Positions 12,585-22,804 of a stretch of DNA of 64,000 nt are shown here, piece after piece. The stretch's first letter is position 1. The number at the start of each line of letters is the position of its first letter. The translations under genes and the position numbers were made by a program. This DNA is from Eutreptiella sp. 'Long Island Sound 2002' (lineage: Eukaryota; Euglenozoa; Euglenophyceae; Eutreptiales; Eutreptiaceae): contig OZ038380.1 of NCBI GenBank assembly GCA_964036045.1, forward strand, positions 185,803,798 to 185,867,797, read 5' to 3'. Below the pieces are notes generated by a model. It saw only the letters and a list, made by a program, of their open reading frames with translations. It did not search any database and was not told the origin of the DNA.

Positions 12585-13664
12585 TGCCAAAAAGGCAGTG
12601 AAGCAGTGAAGCTACCGGGCAGGGCAAAAGACTATATACGGCATGCGCTGTGGGCAAAGCTCTCAGTGGGCGCACGCACGCAGCATGTTTATCACAGGCC
12701 CAAGTGTGTGCTCTGCGATGTGCTTGAAACTACAAGACATGCAGTGGCGTTCTGCAAATTTATGGGCTTTGCGTCCAATGTGGTAGTAAAGTCATTTGGG
12801 CCCCTATGGTCAAACACGGGGCAGCAGCTGAGCCTGCAAGACAGCCTGCTGACACACCCACTGAAAGCGCCGCAATCCACCCAAGGGCTGTCGCTGTGGG
12901 CAGCGTCATTCGTGTCATGGAGGCTGCGGTGCGATGCGGTGTTTCGTGACAAGTCGCCTACGGTGCAAGATTTTGCGGGGCGCTGGGCAGCAACTATTCT
13001 CTGGTGGGCAACCGCTGATGAGACCTCACTGTATAGGCAGGAATCAATGCACATTTACAGGGAGCTGCAGTTGTTTATCTCCGGGGCACCGATGTATCAG
13101 GGGGGGGTCCGAGCACCCACAGGAGCAATACTGCCACAACGGCAGCGGCATCTGCCGAAATGGATCAGATGGGCGTGTTTGCTGCCTGAAATGCAGAGGG
13201 AAATAGATCAAAAGCTCAAGGATGGGTGGGAAGTATGCTATACGGACGGATCGCGGACAGAGACAGCAGGGGTGTCGCATGCAGGGTATAGGGTGTGGTA
13301 TTCGGCTAATAACCCGCGCAATGTACGGGCAGCAGTTCCTGCCCACGAAAAGCAAACAATTGGACGGGCAGAGCTGCGGGGAGTGCTGGCAGCGGTGCAA
13401 GGGAAAACACCAGGGATCAAGTTACATATAGTGACGGTCTCCGAAACTGTCTGGGCAGGGCTGCAGGGCAAGTGTGCAAAGTGGGAGAGGCATGGGTGGG
13501 TGGGGTCGAGGGGCGCGCTGGCACATCGTGAGCTGTGGATGCAGCTCTCGCAGAGCTGGCAGTTGTTAGGGGACAGTGTCTCTATCCGGTGGGTCCCGTC
13601 ACATGCGGGAGTAGAGGGCAACGAGCAGGCAGATAAATGTGCTGTGCGGGGTGCAGAGTTGCTC
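12585..13664 (+). mobile_element. LINE fragment (copy 2), truncated at both ends
   Basis: One open frame covers the zf-RVT zinc motif (CVLC...H...C, near 12710-12765) and an RNase H domain with YTDGSRTE, RAELRG and WVPSHAGVEGNEQAD. The third catalytic position reads TVSE instead of the usual TDSE, a single Asp-to-Val change at 13437-13439. The LINE copies at 9409 and 56866 keep Asp there. RT is missing, and the 3' end breaks off near 13664 relative to the copy at 57853. It is closely similar to copy 3 (56866-57853) over about 1 kb. The frame is open but the protein is not a complete LINE product. Confidence 0.8.
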
Positions 13665-14223
13665 TTGCGCGCGCTGGGGTCCTGTCCCAGAATGAAAGAA
13701 AAAGATGGGTAAACCAGGATGAAAAAAGTTTCTGAATAGCTGAAACTAAAGCTAATTAGCATAAAAAACGCTTAGGCCAAAAAGCGCGCTGCGAAACGCG
13801 TAAAAACGCGACCCAAATCTTTTCGACGTGAAATAGGTGAATAGTTAACGCTGTAAGCACCGTAACGCTCGTAGGACCCTAACGCCGTCCCTCCCGTCGT
13901 CTAACTCGCTATAGGCGCAAAGAAAAACGCGTCGCGACCAGCGCGTAAAACTCGAAAATTTTTCATAACTCGCCACGACCCCTCACGTCGCGCCCTGCCG
14001 CCTTTTTACTTCTTCTTCTCCATGCACCTCCCTCCCCGCCCTCGTGCCCATCACTCCCCTTGCCCTGCAGCTCAGGCGGCGGCATTGGGGGAACGCGGTC
14101 AACCCTTAGCAATGGACACCAACACGCTCCACGACGCCACGCACAAGTACAAGGCCAAGAACATCAAGAACGACGGGTAGCACGTAAGACACTGCAGCGT
14201 ACATGGTCTTGCTGCACGCGAGT
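13665..14223. other. Unique flank upstream of Ty3 element 1
   Basis: About 560 bases without recognisable repeats. A pyrimidine-rich stretch (around 14000-14060) precedes a 22-codon frame from ATG 14112 to TAG 14178-14180 (beginning MDTNTLHDATHKYKAKN). I do not recognise this peptide. It could be the first exon of a host gene interrupted by element 1, or chance. Nothing downstream of the element confirms a gene. Confidence 0.3.
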
Positions 14224-14228
14224 GTGTT
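14224..14228. other. Target site duplication GTGTT, left copy (element 1)
   Basis: GTGTT directly before the 5' LTR is repeated directly after the 3' LTR at 25085-25089. A 5-bp duplication is typical for Ty3/gypsy integration and shows the element is bounded here. Confidence 0.9.
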
Positions 14229-14762
14229 TGTAAGTGCGGCTAACCCCCATCTGCTCAGATTTTCGCAGATCTGCCCCAGATTGGCTACATTTTGGTCATT
14301 TTCTCTGCTTCGGCGGAATCGCCGCCCCGCAGCTCAGTCTCAGGATCAGACCTATATATTTCTGATGTGCCGGATCTGATTCCGCGTTCCATTCATCGTA
14401 AATCCGCCGCGTTCCGATCATTTACCCGGAATTGCCATTTGCCGCTGACGCGCGTGCGCGAGCCAGATCGGCCAAATATTTTTTCACAATCGGATTTTTA
14501 TAAATCTTTTCAGATAGATATGGACACTCAGATGTACTTAGGAATATCCGCATCAATTTTCTTCATAGACTCGGATTTTTTGCCGGATAACAATCAGCAT
14601 GGATCTTGCCTCCGTTGTCGCCGCTCTTGCCTCCGTTGGTGTCCGTGTATCCGATTCTGCCTCCAACAGCAGCGTTCAGGTCGACTCCTCGCGTGCCTGC
14701 CCCCCTGGTCTTGACGGCCCTGAGCCCTCCGGCACCATCCACGACCTAGGGCAGCACTTTCA
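14229..14762 (+). repeat. 5' LTR of element 1 (534 bp)
   Basis: Begins TGTAAGTGCGG and ends CACTTTCA, so it has the standard TG...CA ends, and matches 24551-25084 over the full length. It contains a TATATAT stretch near 14353. The gag reading frame starts inside this LTR at 14599. Confidence 0.92.
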
Positions 14763-15609
14763 TGGTAGCAGAGGCTACCTGAATGTTGCTTCAGTGGCAT
14801 CCCATCCACAGACCGCTCCCCAGTACGGCCCCGTAGACCCCGCCGCTTCTGGAGAAGTAACGATTACGCTGCCATGGTGCTGTGCGAACGAGGCCTTGAG
14901 AGGAATGCCTTGCGCAAGTCCAAGCTGCCCAAGAAGGGCGCACATCAGCAGCTGTGGGGACCCAGATTACCATTATCCCAGTCGAAACTGGCCATCGAGC
15001 AGCTGGAATCCGCCGGCCTACGACGATGGCAATGCTCCGGTGGAGCTTACGGAGCTGGCAGGTACCAACCTTCCTTACGGATGTCCAACATTTGAGACCA
15101 TGGACGCCGATCTGAACGACATTGAGATGGGCGGTCCAGGTGAGGTACCTAGCTATAATCGACCAGCCTCTTGGGCACACTGGGACGACCATTTATCCCC
15201 AGAAGTGACCCGTAACCTTGAGGCCCTTGAGGCCCTTTGTTACTTAGCCTCGTCTAAGCTGATCGAACAAGAAAGAATCGCCTTAGATTTTTTAACGGAA
15301 TATTTTTTCCTCCTTCAGGACGAAATTAATACCAGGATGTGGTGGCGTTCTCAAGAAGATGACTCTTTTGCCATTTTTTTGCAGATCTGGGAGGCAAGCC
15401 CCTTCCCGAAGGAGAAGGTCCGGGCACCTGTTCCCGGGCCCTCCGCCCCTCATCCCCCTGTTTCCATCCGCGACGATCTAGCCGCCGCGGTTGAGGAGGG
15501 AATTTTAGAGGCGGCCAGGCAGGCAAGCCTGGAAATCAGGGCTGAAGGAGCTCCCCAAGTGGACTCCTGGCTGCGGACCACCGAGATCAGCGGTCCGACA
15601 GCCTGCTGA
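14599..15609 (+). CDS. N-terminal Gag-region ORF starting inside the LTR (element 1)
   Basis: An ATG at 14599, inside the 5' LTR, opens a 336-codon frame that crosses the LTR end and the primer site and stops at 15609. The first half is Ser/Pro/Gly-rich; the later part (residues about 200-260) is acidic and helical in look (LEALEALCYLASSKLIEQER). I recognise no domain. It is in the same frame as the next ORF (both start at positions equal to 1 modulo 3) and is separated by one TGA at 15607-15609, so the two could once have been one Gag. A separate leader protein is the alternative. Confidence 0.55.
   Translation: MDLASVVAALASVGVRVSDSASNSSVQVDSSRACPPGLDGPEPSGTIHDLGQHFHGSRGYLNVASVASHPQTAPQYGPVDPAASGEVTITLPWCCANEALRGMPCASPSCPRRAHISSCGDPDYHYPSRNWPSSSWNPPAYDDGNAPVELTELAGTNLPYGCPTFETMDADLNDIEMGGPGEVPSYNRPASWAHWDDHLSPEVTRNLEALEALCYLASSKLIEQERIALDFLTEYFFLLQDEINTRMWWRSQEDDSFAIFLQIWEASPFPKEKVRAPVPGPSAPHPPVSIRDDLAAAVEEGILEAARQASLEIRAEGAPQVDSWLRTTEISGPTAC
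14763..14774 (+). promoter_or_regulatory. Primer binding site, initiator tRNA-Met type
   Basis: TGGTAGCAGAGG follows the LTR end with no gap and is complementary to the 3' end (CCTCTGCTACCA) of eukaryotic initiator tRNA-Met. It would prime minus-strand DNA synthesis. It lies inside the open gag-leading frame. Confidence 0.8.
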
Positions 15610-17631
15610 GGCCCTTCAGGACACGGCATGTACTGTCCTGCCGACTGCTCCTGCAGATTCCAGCGAGATGCTGAGCTCCAACAGCTCAAAGATCAAATGC
15701 ACCTCATCATTCAAACACTGGGAATAAAAAATCTTTTCAAGACGCACATGCGGTCTGAGGGCGCCTCATCGGTGGAACAAGCAACAGAGCCATCGGAGGA
15801 GGCGACAGAAATTTTTTCAATTGCTCCTTCGGTGGACTCCAGGACCACCGATGCAAGGATCAGCAGGACCAAGCTAAAGGAAAGGGTTAAAATCTCTCGT
15901 TCTGAGAGTAGGACGGCGAAGGCTAGGACTGAGGCTCAGAATGCCAAGCGAACTGCCTCCCGTACTGCCCCTCCTGCTGCTGATTCCAATACCTTAGCCC
16001 AGCTGTTGCTCGCCCAGACCCTCGCCGGAGCTGGTGTGGCGAATGATGCCGCCAAGGTGTCTGCCATTATGGCCGGTGTTGGGCTGGATTCGCTTCTTAA
16101 TCCTACTTCCTTGCGACTTCGTCAGGTTGCCAAGCAACTGAAGTATAATGGGAACCCCCGACGTTGGCCTCAGTTTCAACGGGAATTTAAACTGTGGGTT
16201 AAGACTCAAAAACTCCAAGATGATCAGTTCCTGATGGCCCTCTTGGATTGCCTTGAGGGACCGCCGGCCAACACTTGGCTCAGGACTTGGAGTAATCGCG
16301 AGGATACAAGTTCCCCCCTTACCTTTGATGAGGTGTGGGAACAGTTGGAGGTACGTGGATCCCGGCTGCCAGAGGACCACTACCACCAAATGTTGAAGAA
16401 TTTTCCATCATTCTCGCGATTAATTTTGCACGAAGTGCAAGACAAAAAACAGCGCTTCTGGAATTTAGTGGAAGAAGCTGAACATTCAGGCGAAAAATTT
16501 TCTAGTGCCGAGCTGAAAAGTCTGATTTTTGACAAGATCCCCTCAGAAACTGCCGCCACCCTTCGGAACAAACAGTCCGAAGAAAAGGTCAAGACCTGGT
16601 GGGCGGAGGTGGAAGGCTTCGATGCCTCTGCCAACAAGTTTTCCGTCAGGGAGGCAATTCAAAAGTGCTCCCCCACGTCCTTTTCTAAGGTGAAATTCAC
16701 CGAAGAGACGTGGAAAATAAAGTTTCATGAGCACGAGGATCGGGACTTGTTTGTCCAAGTCCTCAACAGGGGAGTCAGCTTCCATGGCCATCGCCTGAGG
16801 GCCAAAAACTGGGTGTTTTCGTACACCCCGAAGGAACTCTGGGAGGAGGTTGAGCGGCTCGCCGACGCCGCCAACCAGAATTTCCATGAGGGTCTTGGGG
16901 GAAACAAGAATACCCAGCAAAACACCCAAAATGGGGCCCAAAAGGGCAACAAAAAGGTGAATGACACCCCGAATGTTCAGCAGCACTGTAGCATCTGCCT
17001 TCTTTTAGGTTCTACGATCCGAGCTAAGTCGCATTCTACTGATAATCACCGATGGTCTCCTTACGATCACAAGGTGATTGGTGAAAATATCAGTAATTCG
17101 CAGAATTCAGACAGGAATGACAGACAGGTGCACGGTGGGAAGGCTGGAAAAGGGAATCCGACCCCCTCCGGTGGAAACAAAAATCCTGGAGGCCCTGGCG
17201 GGTCCCAAGGCACAGGAAATCGGACTCCATCCGGCTCCGGTGGGCAGCCGAACGGCCAGAAAAATCCCAATAGCAACGCCGGAGGCGGAAATCCAAATCC
17301 AGGCCAAACCCCTCAATCCGGTGGAAACAAGGGAAATGCTCTAGGATTCCAGGGTAAAGGTAAGGGAAATCCTTCGGGAACCCCTTCCTCTGGTAAGGGC
17401 AGAGGGCGTGGCGAAGGTGGAGGTCCATCATCCGGCGGCCGTGGCCGTGGACGTGGAAAGGGCAACCATCGTGTGGATCAGGTCTCAGGTGCAGATCAGA
17501 TGTCCGATGCGGACCGAGATTATGAATTAAATGCCTTGAATCCAGCAGATGATCCGCTCCAAGATGAGTGGGTCGACGAATCAGGGTGTGTCCATAATGT
17601 TAACGCAGCCACTGGAGGTCAGAACGCATAG
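15610..17631 (+). CDS. gag: Gag (capsid and nucleocapsid) of element 1
   Basis: A frame of about 670 codons. The first in-frame ATG is at 15628. The middle part, from QLKYNGNPRRWPQFQREF to WLRTW, looks like the capsid region of Ty3/gypsy Gag. A possible zinc knuckle, CSICLLLG followed by two His (about residues 453-475), replaces the usual CCHC. The C-terminal 120 residues are rich in Gly, Lys, Pro and Gln with repeats such as GNPTPSGGNKNPGG, as expected for nucleic-acid binding. It ends at TAG 17629-17631, followed by GGG in the same frame as protease, which suggests readthrough into Pol. Confidence 0.8.
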   Translation, partial: GPSGHGMYCPADCSCRFQRDAELQQLKDQMHLIIQTLGIKNLFKTHMRSEGASSVEQATEPSEEATEIFSIAPSVDSRTTDARISRTKLKERVKISRSESRTAKARTEAQNAKRTASRTAPPAADSNTLAQLLLAQTLAGAGVANDAAKVSAIMAGVGLDSLLNPTSLRLRQVAKQLKYNGNPRRWPQFQREFKLWVKTQKLQDDQFLMALLDCLEGPPANTWLRTWSNREDTSSPLTFDEVWEQLEVRGSRLPEDHYHQMLKNFPSFSRLILHEVQDKKQRFWNLVEEAEHSGEKFSSAELKSLIFDKIPSETAATLRNKQSEEKVKTWWAEVEGFDASANKFSVREAIQKCSPTSFSKVKFTEETWKIKFHEHEDRDLFVQVLNRGVSFHGHRLRAKNWVFSYTPKELWEEVERLADAANQNFHEGLGGNKNTQQNTQNGAQKGNKKVNDTPNVQQHCSICLLLGSTIRAKSHSTDNHRWSPYDHKVIGENISNSQNSDRNDRQVHGGKAGKGNPTPSGGNKNPGGPGGSQGTGNRTPSGSGGQPNGQKNPNSNAGGGNPNPGQTPQSGGNKGNALGFQGKGKGNPSGTPSSGKGRGRGEGGGPSSGGRGRGRGKGNHRVDQVSGADQMSDADRDYELNALNPADDPLQDEWVDESGCVHNVNAATGGQNA

Positions 17632-18591
17632 GGGAGCCACGAAAATCGCCCCTCCCCAGGCGATTTCAGGCATGATCCCCAGATTCCTTCTCGACCACTA
17701 CTTGATGTAGGGTCGCTTGTCTCCTCTCCCCTGGATCCGGCAGCGGATCCTTCTGTTCTAGTGGACGAGGTTGGTGTACAGTCCAAGCACAGGGCCCGTC
17801 AGTTTGTCACAAAGCTGTGGGTCTCTGATTGCAAGGGCAATTTCCACCTTGCCACTTGTTTGTGTGACAATGGATCGGAGGTAAATCTCCAATCCAATTC
17901 TTTTTTGCCTGACGACTGCGTGTTTGATTCGCCTCATCCTGTTACCCTCGAGGGAGTTTCTGGACATTCTCTCGCAGGTGGGCAACGCGGTTGTTATATA
18001 TCAACTCATTTGGTCGCTCAAGACCTTTGGGAAGATGGCAATGTGGAGGAAGTTATCCTTAAGGATGACTACTTCTATCGTGCCGACATAAAGTATGACC
18101 TTTACTTGGGCCATCCTTGGCTTCGCAAGAGCAGGGTGGCGCCCGTAGGTCATCGGCGTTGTTTTTTGCTGGAGTCAGGTCCCTTGGAGCGTCCTGAATT
18201 TCGTTTTTTGCACGCAGGGTTTAAAAGTGCAGAAGAATTTTTGAAGCAAAAGGTTACACCAAAGTTTGGCGAAGATGTCACCATTGCAGAGGTGAATGGG
18301 AGTGCCGATTACTCCCGAGAGTTAGAAAGTCTTCGTAGGGACTCCCAGCCACGACGCCCTTCGCGCTGGCACTCTTCATCCTACAGAGTTGTCGACAAAT
18401 GGCGCGATACAATTTGTGAATATTTTTATGAACACCATTCCTTTTGGCCACAGTGTGATGCCTTTGCTAACCGCGAGAACAAGCGCTTTGACAAGCACTT
18501 TCGCGACGCTTGGACCCATAAATGGGACAAGAAGTTATGGATTAATCCTCCGTTTCACTTAATCCAGCAGGTCATCCACAAAATCAAGTAA
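17632..18591 (+). pseudogene. pol: Pol part 1: protease and start of NPPF domain (element 1)
   Basis: In frame with gag directly after the TAG. The protease carries CLCDNGSEVNL (near 17860-17895), an aspartic protease motif where DNG replaces the usual DTG. Then comes a segment with CDAFANRENKRFDKHF and LWINPPFHLI (NPPF at 18544-18555), resembling the phage-type Dam DNA N6-adenine methyltransferase family and the methyltransferase domain of DIRS elements. A TAA at 18589-18591 cuts the domain, yet the frame continues beyond it with matching sequence. Function as a methyltransferase is inference. Confidence 0.75.
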
Positions 18592-19110
18592 CATAAAACC
18601 CAGGCAATTTTGGTTGTGCCCTTGTGGGACGACAGGCCTTGGTTTCAGGAATTGCAAGACATTTGTGTAGATTACATCGAACTTCCCAGGAAGATTAAGC
18701 TGTATGCCAGGGACGACACAGGTCCCCTGCCACAGCGGCCCTGGAGTTCGCTTGCATTCCTGGTGGATGGAAAGCTTTCTGACTCTGATTCTGCTGATTC
18801 TAGTACTGATTCCTGTGTTGGGTCTGAATCTGAGGTTGAGCGTGGTACTGATGATGAATCTATTTTTTCTGATTTTTGTCCGTCAGATGCCCAAGGTGAT
18901 CCAACGTCAAATGGATCCGCCTCGTCTCCCTCTTCCCCAATACGATCTACATCCAAAAGAATCTACGGCGCACGGACGACAAAAAAATTTTCTTCGCGCC
19001 GCAAATTCAGAGTTTTTTATGAAAAACCCCGTGTGGAAGCTTTCATAGATCCTTTCGAGGAGCTGGATCACGAAGAGAATCTCTGGAATGTCGACACTCG
19101 ACCCACCTAA
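18592..19110 (+). pseudogene. pol: Pol part 2: end of NPPF domain and acidic linker (element 1)
   Basis: Same frame as part 1. It opens with AILVVPLWDDRPWFQEL, the strand-then-Trp region that follows the catalytic NPPF/Y loop in Dam-like domains. A Ser/Asp/Glu-rich linker (about residues 57-100, SDSDSADSSTDSC) and a basic stretch (TSKRIYGARTTKKFSSRRK) follow. The frame ends at TAA 19108-19110, after which RT sequence continues in the same frame. Confidence 0.65.
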
Positions 19111-20502
19111 CTTCAAGAGGCAGTTGATACGGACCTTTTTAGGGACACCCGTAAGAAGATTCTTCCTGCCAAGGCCGAAGAAATCGCCAAAGTTTTTTCG
19201 ACAGTAATTCCTGGCGATCAGGTGGACACTGAGTTGTGTTCCAAGAAAAGAGACAAGATTTTTGAGGAACAGAAGGACACAACCCTTTCGGGGAAGTTGA
19301 TCAAAAACCCCCCTGTCCGTGGGCAGTTCGGTGAAGCCTTCATCGAGCTTCGTGAAGGGTACAAGGCGAAGAAACAGCGTCCTTATGAGAACCATGGACA
19401 GAAACATGAGATACTCAGAAAAATAATCGAGAGAAATCTCAAGGAATTTGGTTGGCTTGAGGGTTGTATGACCAGCGAGTGGTGCTGTGCACCCTTCACA
19501 GTCCCGAAGCCGCCGCCTGCAGACCAGAACACTATTGATGGTTGGCGAATGGTTGTTGATTTTCGCAACCTCAACGCCGAAACCAAGGCGGATTCACACC
19601 CCCTGCCCCTCATTGAGGAGGAAATCGCCAGGAGGGCAAGAGGTCGTTTGTTTTCTGTGCTGGATCTCCGTCACGGCTTTCACCAAATGCCGTTGAGGAA
19701 GGACAGCCGACCTCTCACCTGTATGTGCACGCCATGTGGCCCAGTCCAGTGGACGGTCATGCCCATGGGCCTGAAGAACGCCCCTTCGTTTTTTCAAAGA
19801 ATGATGGAGGATGTGCTTTTTACAGCTCATCCTGAGCTTCGTGCCTTCGTGAGTGTGTACATAGATGACATAATCATCGCGACAGAGGGGGAGGGACTGA
19901 CCGAAGCCGAGCTGGTGGCCCTACATGAAAAGCAGCTGAACCAGGTTTTGGACATTCTTGATGCCAATCAGCTGATTTGTGGGCCAAAGAAGGGAAAACT
20001 ATTTTTAAAATCAGTCGAATTTTGTGGTTCTCTCCTTGAGAATGGCACCCGACGACCCAGTCCAGGGAAGCTCGTCGCTATTCAGAAGTGGAAGCGCCCT
20101 GAGACGATCACGGAATTGAGAGGATTCCTGGGTTGTTGCAATTTTTACCACACTTTTGTGCCGAATTATGCCAAATTTGCTGCCCCCCTCACTGAACTAT
20201 TGAAGGTAGGGAGAGATGCGGGCAAGGCAGGTTCAAAGGTTCGTGTCAAGTGGACTGACGAGTGCGAGGAGGCCTTCCATCACTTGAAGGCGGCCCTCTG
20301 CGAAGTCGCCACGTTGCATGTGCCGAAATTCGACCGACCCTTCTACATAAGAACCGACGCTTCTAGGTACGCGATCGGAGCTGTCCTTGAACAGGTGGAT
20401 GAAGCCACAGGTGATCATTACCCTCTTGCATTTTGGTCTCGGAAGCTAGCTCCACGCCAGATGCAATGGTCACCGCGTGAGCAAGAGACTTATGCCATCT
20501 GA
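19111..20502 (+). pseudogene. pol: Pol part 3: reverse transcriptase and RNase H (element 1)
   Basis: RT motifs run in order: WRMVVDFRNLN, FSVLDLRHGFHQ (first Asp), MPMGLKNAPSFFQ, and the catalytic YIDD at 19858-19869. The tether and RNase H start follow (FLGCCNFYHTFVPNY; FYIRTDASRYAIGAVL with the first RNase H Asp; the Glu in SPREQETYA). This is a canonical Ty3/gypsy RT. A frame change at about 20497 breaks RNase H right after its Glu motif. Confidence 0.9.
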
Positions 20503-21737
20503 AGAAGTACCAATCGTGGGTTGGCACCAATCGAGTCGAGGTCCTGACGGATCATCGATCTCTGGAGTATTGGGCCACCGAACACATTGATACTATCGCG
20601 AGCCCAGCTGGTCGACGGGCCAGATGGCATGAATTTCTCAGTTTGTTTGACCTCCATGTGTCGTATTTGCCTGGAAAACACAACACGGTAGCGGATGCTC
20701 TGAGCCGATGGGCTTACCCCGCTTCAGAGGGGCTGCAAAGTACCAACATCCATGGTACGGAGCAGGACCGCCACCTCGTAATCGAGTGGGATCAAGAAGA
20801 AAAAAAGCTCATTCGACGTGAATGCATGCAATGCTCTGTTAAACAGCACGCATTACCGTGTCATGATATCACGGCCTTCTCAGATCCGGCGCATGCCCAT
20901 GACATTATCACCAAATCACTGAAAGTCTTGGAGAAAGTCACCGATCCCTCCTCAGGGAGTGTGAAACGGTTCGAGTATACCCGACCTGTAAGTGGATATC
21001 GGTTGATTCAGGGCATTAAGCGTCGAGATCCGGCCAAAACTCCACCCCTGCCGAAAGATTCCCTTATCATCCGTGACTGGACGAACGATTATCTGCATGA
21101 TTCCATGTTTAAAGAGGTCTTTGAGAATCTCAAATCCAAAGATGCTCACAAGGATGGAATTTACTCTGAATATTCGTTGGATGGGGGGAAGCTGTGGATG
21201 GAGGGTAAATTGTGCGTACCAGACGCCCTGGCCCCCCGAGTGTTAAACTGGTGGCACAAATGGGAGTCCCCCCACGCACATGGCCGTAGATTATGGTCGA
21301 TGATTGAACATAGGTTGTTCGGCTCAAGGCTATATACTCATTGTATGAAAGTAGCCGCCGGATGTGCCCAATGTGCTGTCTCCACGCCCCCCAGCGCGAA
21401 GAAGCACGGCCATCTGAGGCCACACCCTATTCTGGAGCGCCTCTTTAACAGAGTCACCAGTGATTTTTTCCACCTTGGTGAACTCGACGACGAAGAGTGC
21501 CATTGGACCAACAAAAAGGTCAATGGAGTGCTCCTTCTACAATGCCGTCATTCTGGCTACATTCAGGTGTTGCCTTGCAACGTCGAGTCAACGACTGGCA
21601 AAGCTGCCGCCAAATGGTGCGCGCAGACCTGGATGGGAGGTTGGGACGTCCCATCCGAGGTGGTACGGACTCAGGCAAAGAGTACACCTCCGAATGGTGG
21701 AAGGAATTATGTGCTCGCCTTGGAATCCACCACCTGA
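20497..21737 (+). pseudogene. pol: Pol part 4: RNase H end and integrase N-terminal half (element 1)
   Basis: After the frame change, LTDHRSLEYW (RNase H Asp) and ADALSRW complete RNase H. The integrase zinc region has His residues in WWHKWESPHAHGRR and CAQC near 21367. The first catalytic Asp is in TSDFFHL near 21456. A second frameshift near 21645 moves the rest of the integrase into another frame; the present frame ends at 21737 without domain content. Confidence 0.8.
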
Positions 21738-22804
21738 GATGTGAAATCCACTCACATCGAGCGCTGCCTGGCGAAAGAGCCGGCCGCTCTATTATAAATA
21801 TGCTTCGTAAGGAGCTCGCCAGTGAGAAAGACTTCCATTGGCTTGAAGTTCTCTTCGCATTGCTTCGCCGTTACCACAACACGCCATTGTACCATGGCCT
21901 TTCTCGAAATGAAATTGTCTTTGGACGAAAGAAGTGTTGCTGGAACATGCCGTTGAATAATCCTCGCCCTTGTAAAGATGCTTCGTTGTTTTTGGACGAA
22001 ATCCAACGAGCAGAAAAAACTGTCTCGAAATTAATCGATAAGCATCAAGCTGACTGGCTTTGGGTCCAGAATCAAGGCCGAAAAAACCCCCACAATTTTG
22101 AAGTCGATGATCGAGTTTGGCTTCGAAAATCCGAAACCACCCTGGACGGAGATGATAAGCTTCTTCCCTTGTGGGAGGGGCCATTCGCTGTTACAGCGCG
22201 TCTAGGTGAGAACAGGTGGAGGATTCGTGTGGATGTCAGCAGGGAAATTGAAGTTTCGGGCGATCGCCTCAAGAGAGAGATCCCCTCCCCCAAGGATCGG
22301 GTTAAACCCCTTTTTTGGACTTCGAAATTTTTGTCCGATCGGGTCATCGAAGGGGGGAAGTACGAACTCAAGAGGATTTTAGAGGCAAGGCGTGACGAAA
22401 AGGGCGAATGGGAATTTCTATGTGAGTGGAGGGGCTTTGATTCCAGTCACAACAACTGGGAACCAGCCCATTCTTTTGTCCATGGGTACACCAAGGGGTT
22501 CATCGACTTCCTCAAGAAGCACCCCGAAATTGGCGTACTCCTGACAGACTGTCTGTCGAAACCCGACAGACAGGTGGAGAGCGACGGAAGAAGACCTGTG
22601 GTGAATCGAGATCCAGCCTTTTACGGTCCTCAGCAGCCACCTTCCAGGGCTGATCCGTCGATCCCCCCTCCTGCGGTCAGGCCAGCCCAGGAGCCAAATG
22701 AGAACCAAGCTTCGAGTTCGGCCGCTGATTTGCAGCGCCCAAGCCGTACGAGGGCCCCACCAGACAGGTTGGTGGTCACATGTATTCGTGCTTGGCCGAA
22801 TTGA
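21640..22804 (+). pseudogene. pol: Pol part 5: integrase C-terminal half and chromodomain (element 1)
   Basis: The frame carries GGTDSGKEYTSEWW (second catalytic Asp) and LPGERAGRSI (catalytic Glu), then the integrase C-terminal region with VDDRVWLRK and LPLWEGPFAV. A chromodomain follows near 22350-22500: YELKRILEARRDEKGEWEFL then CEWRGFDSSHNNWEP. Chromodomains of chromoviruses can target integration to marked chromatin. The tail is Pro/Ser-rich and ends at TGA 22802-22804. Confidence 0.85.
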
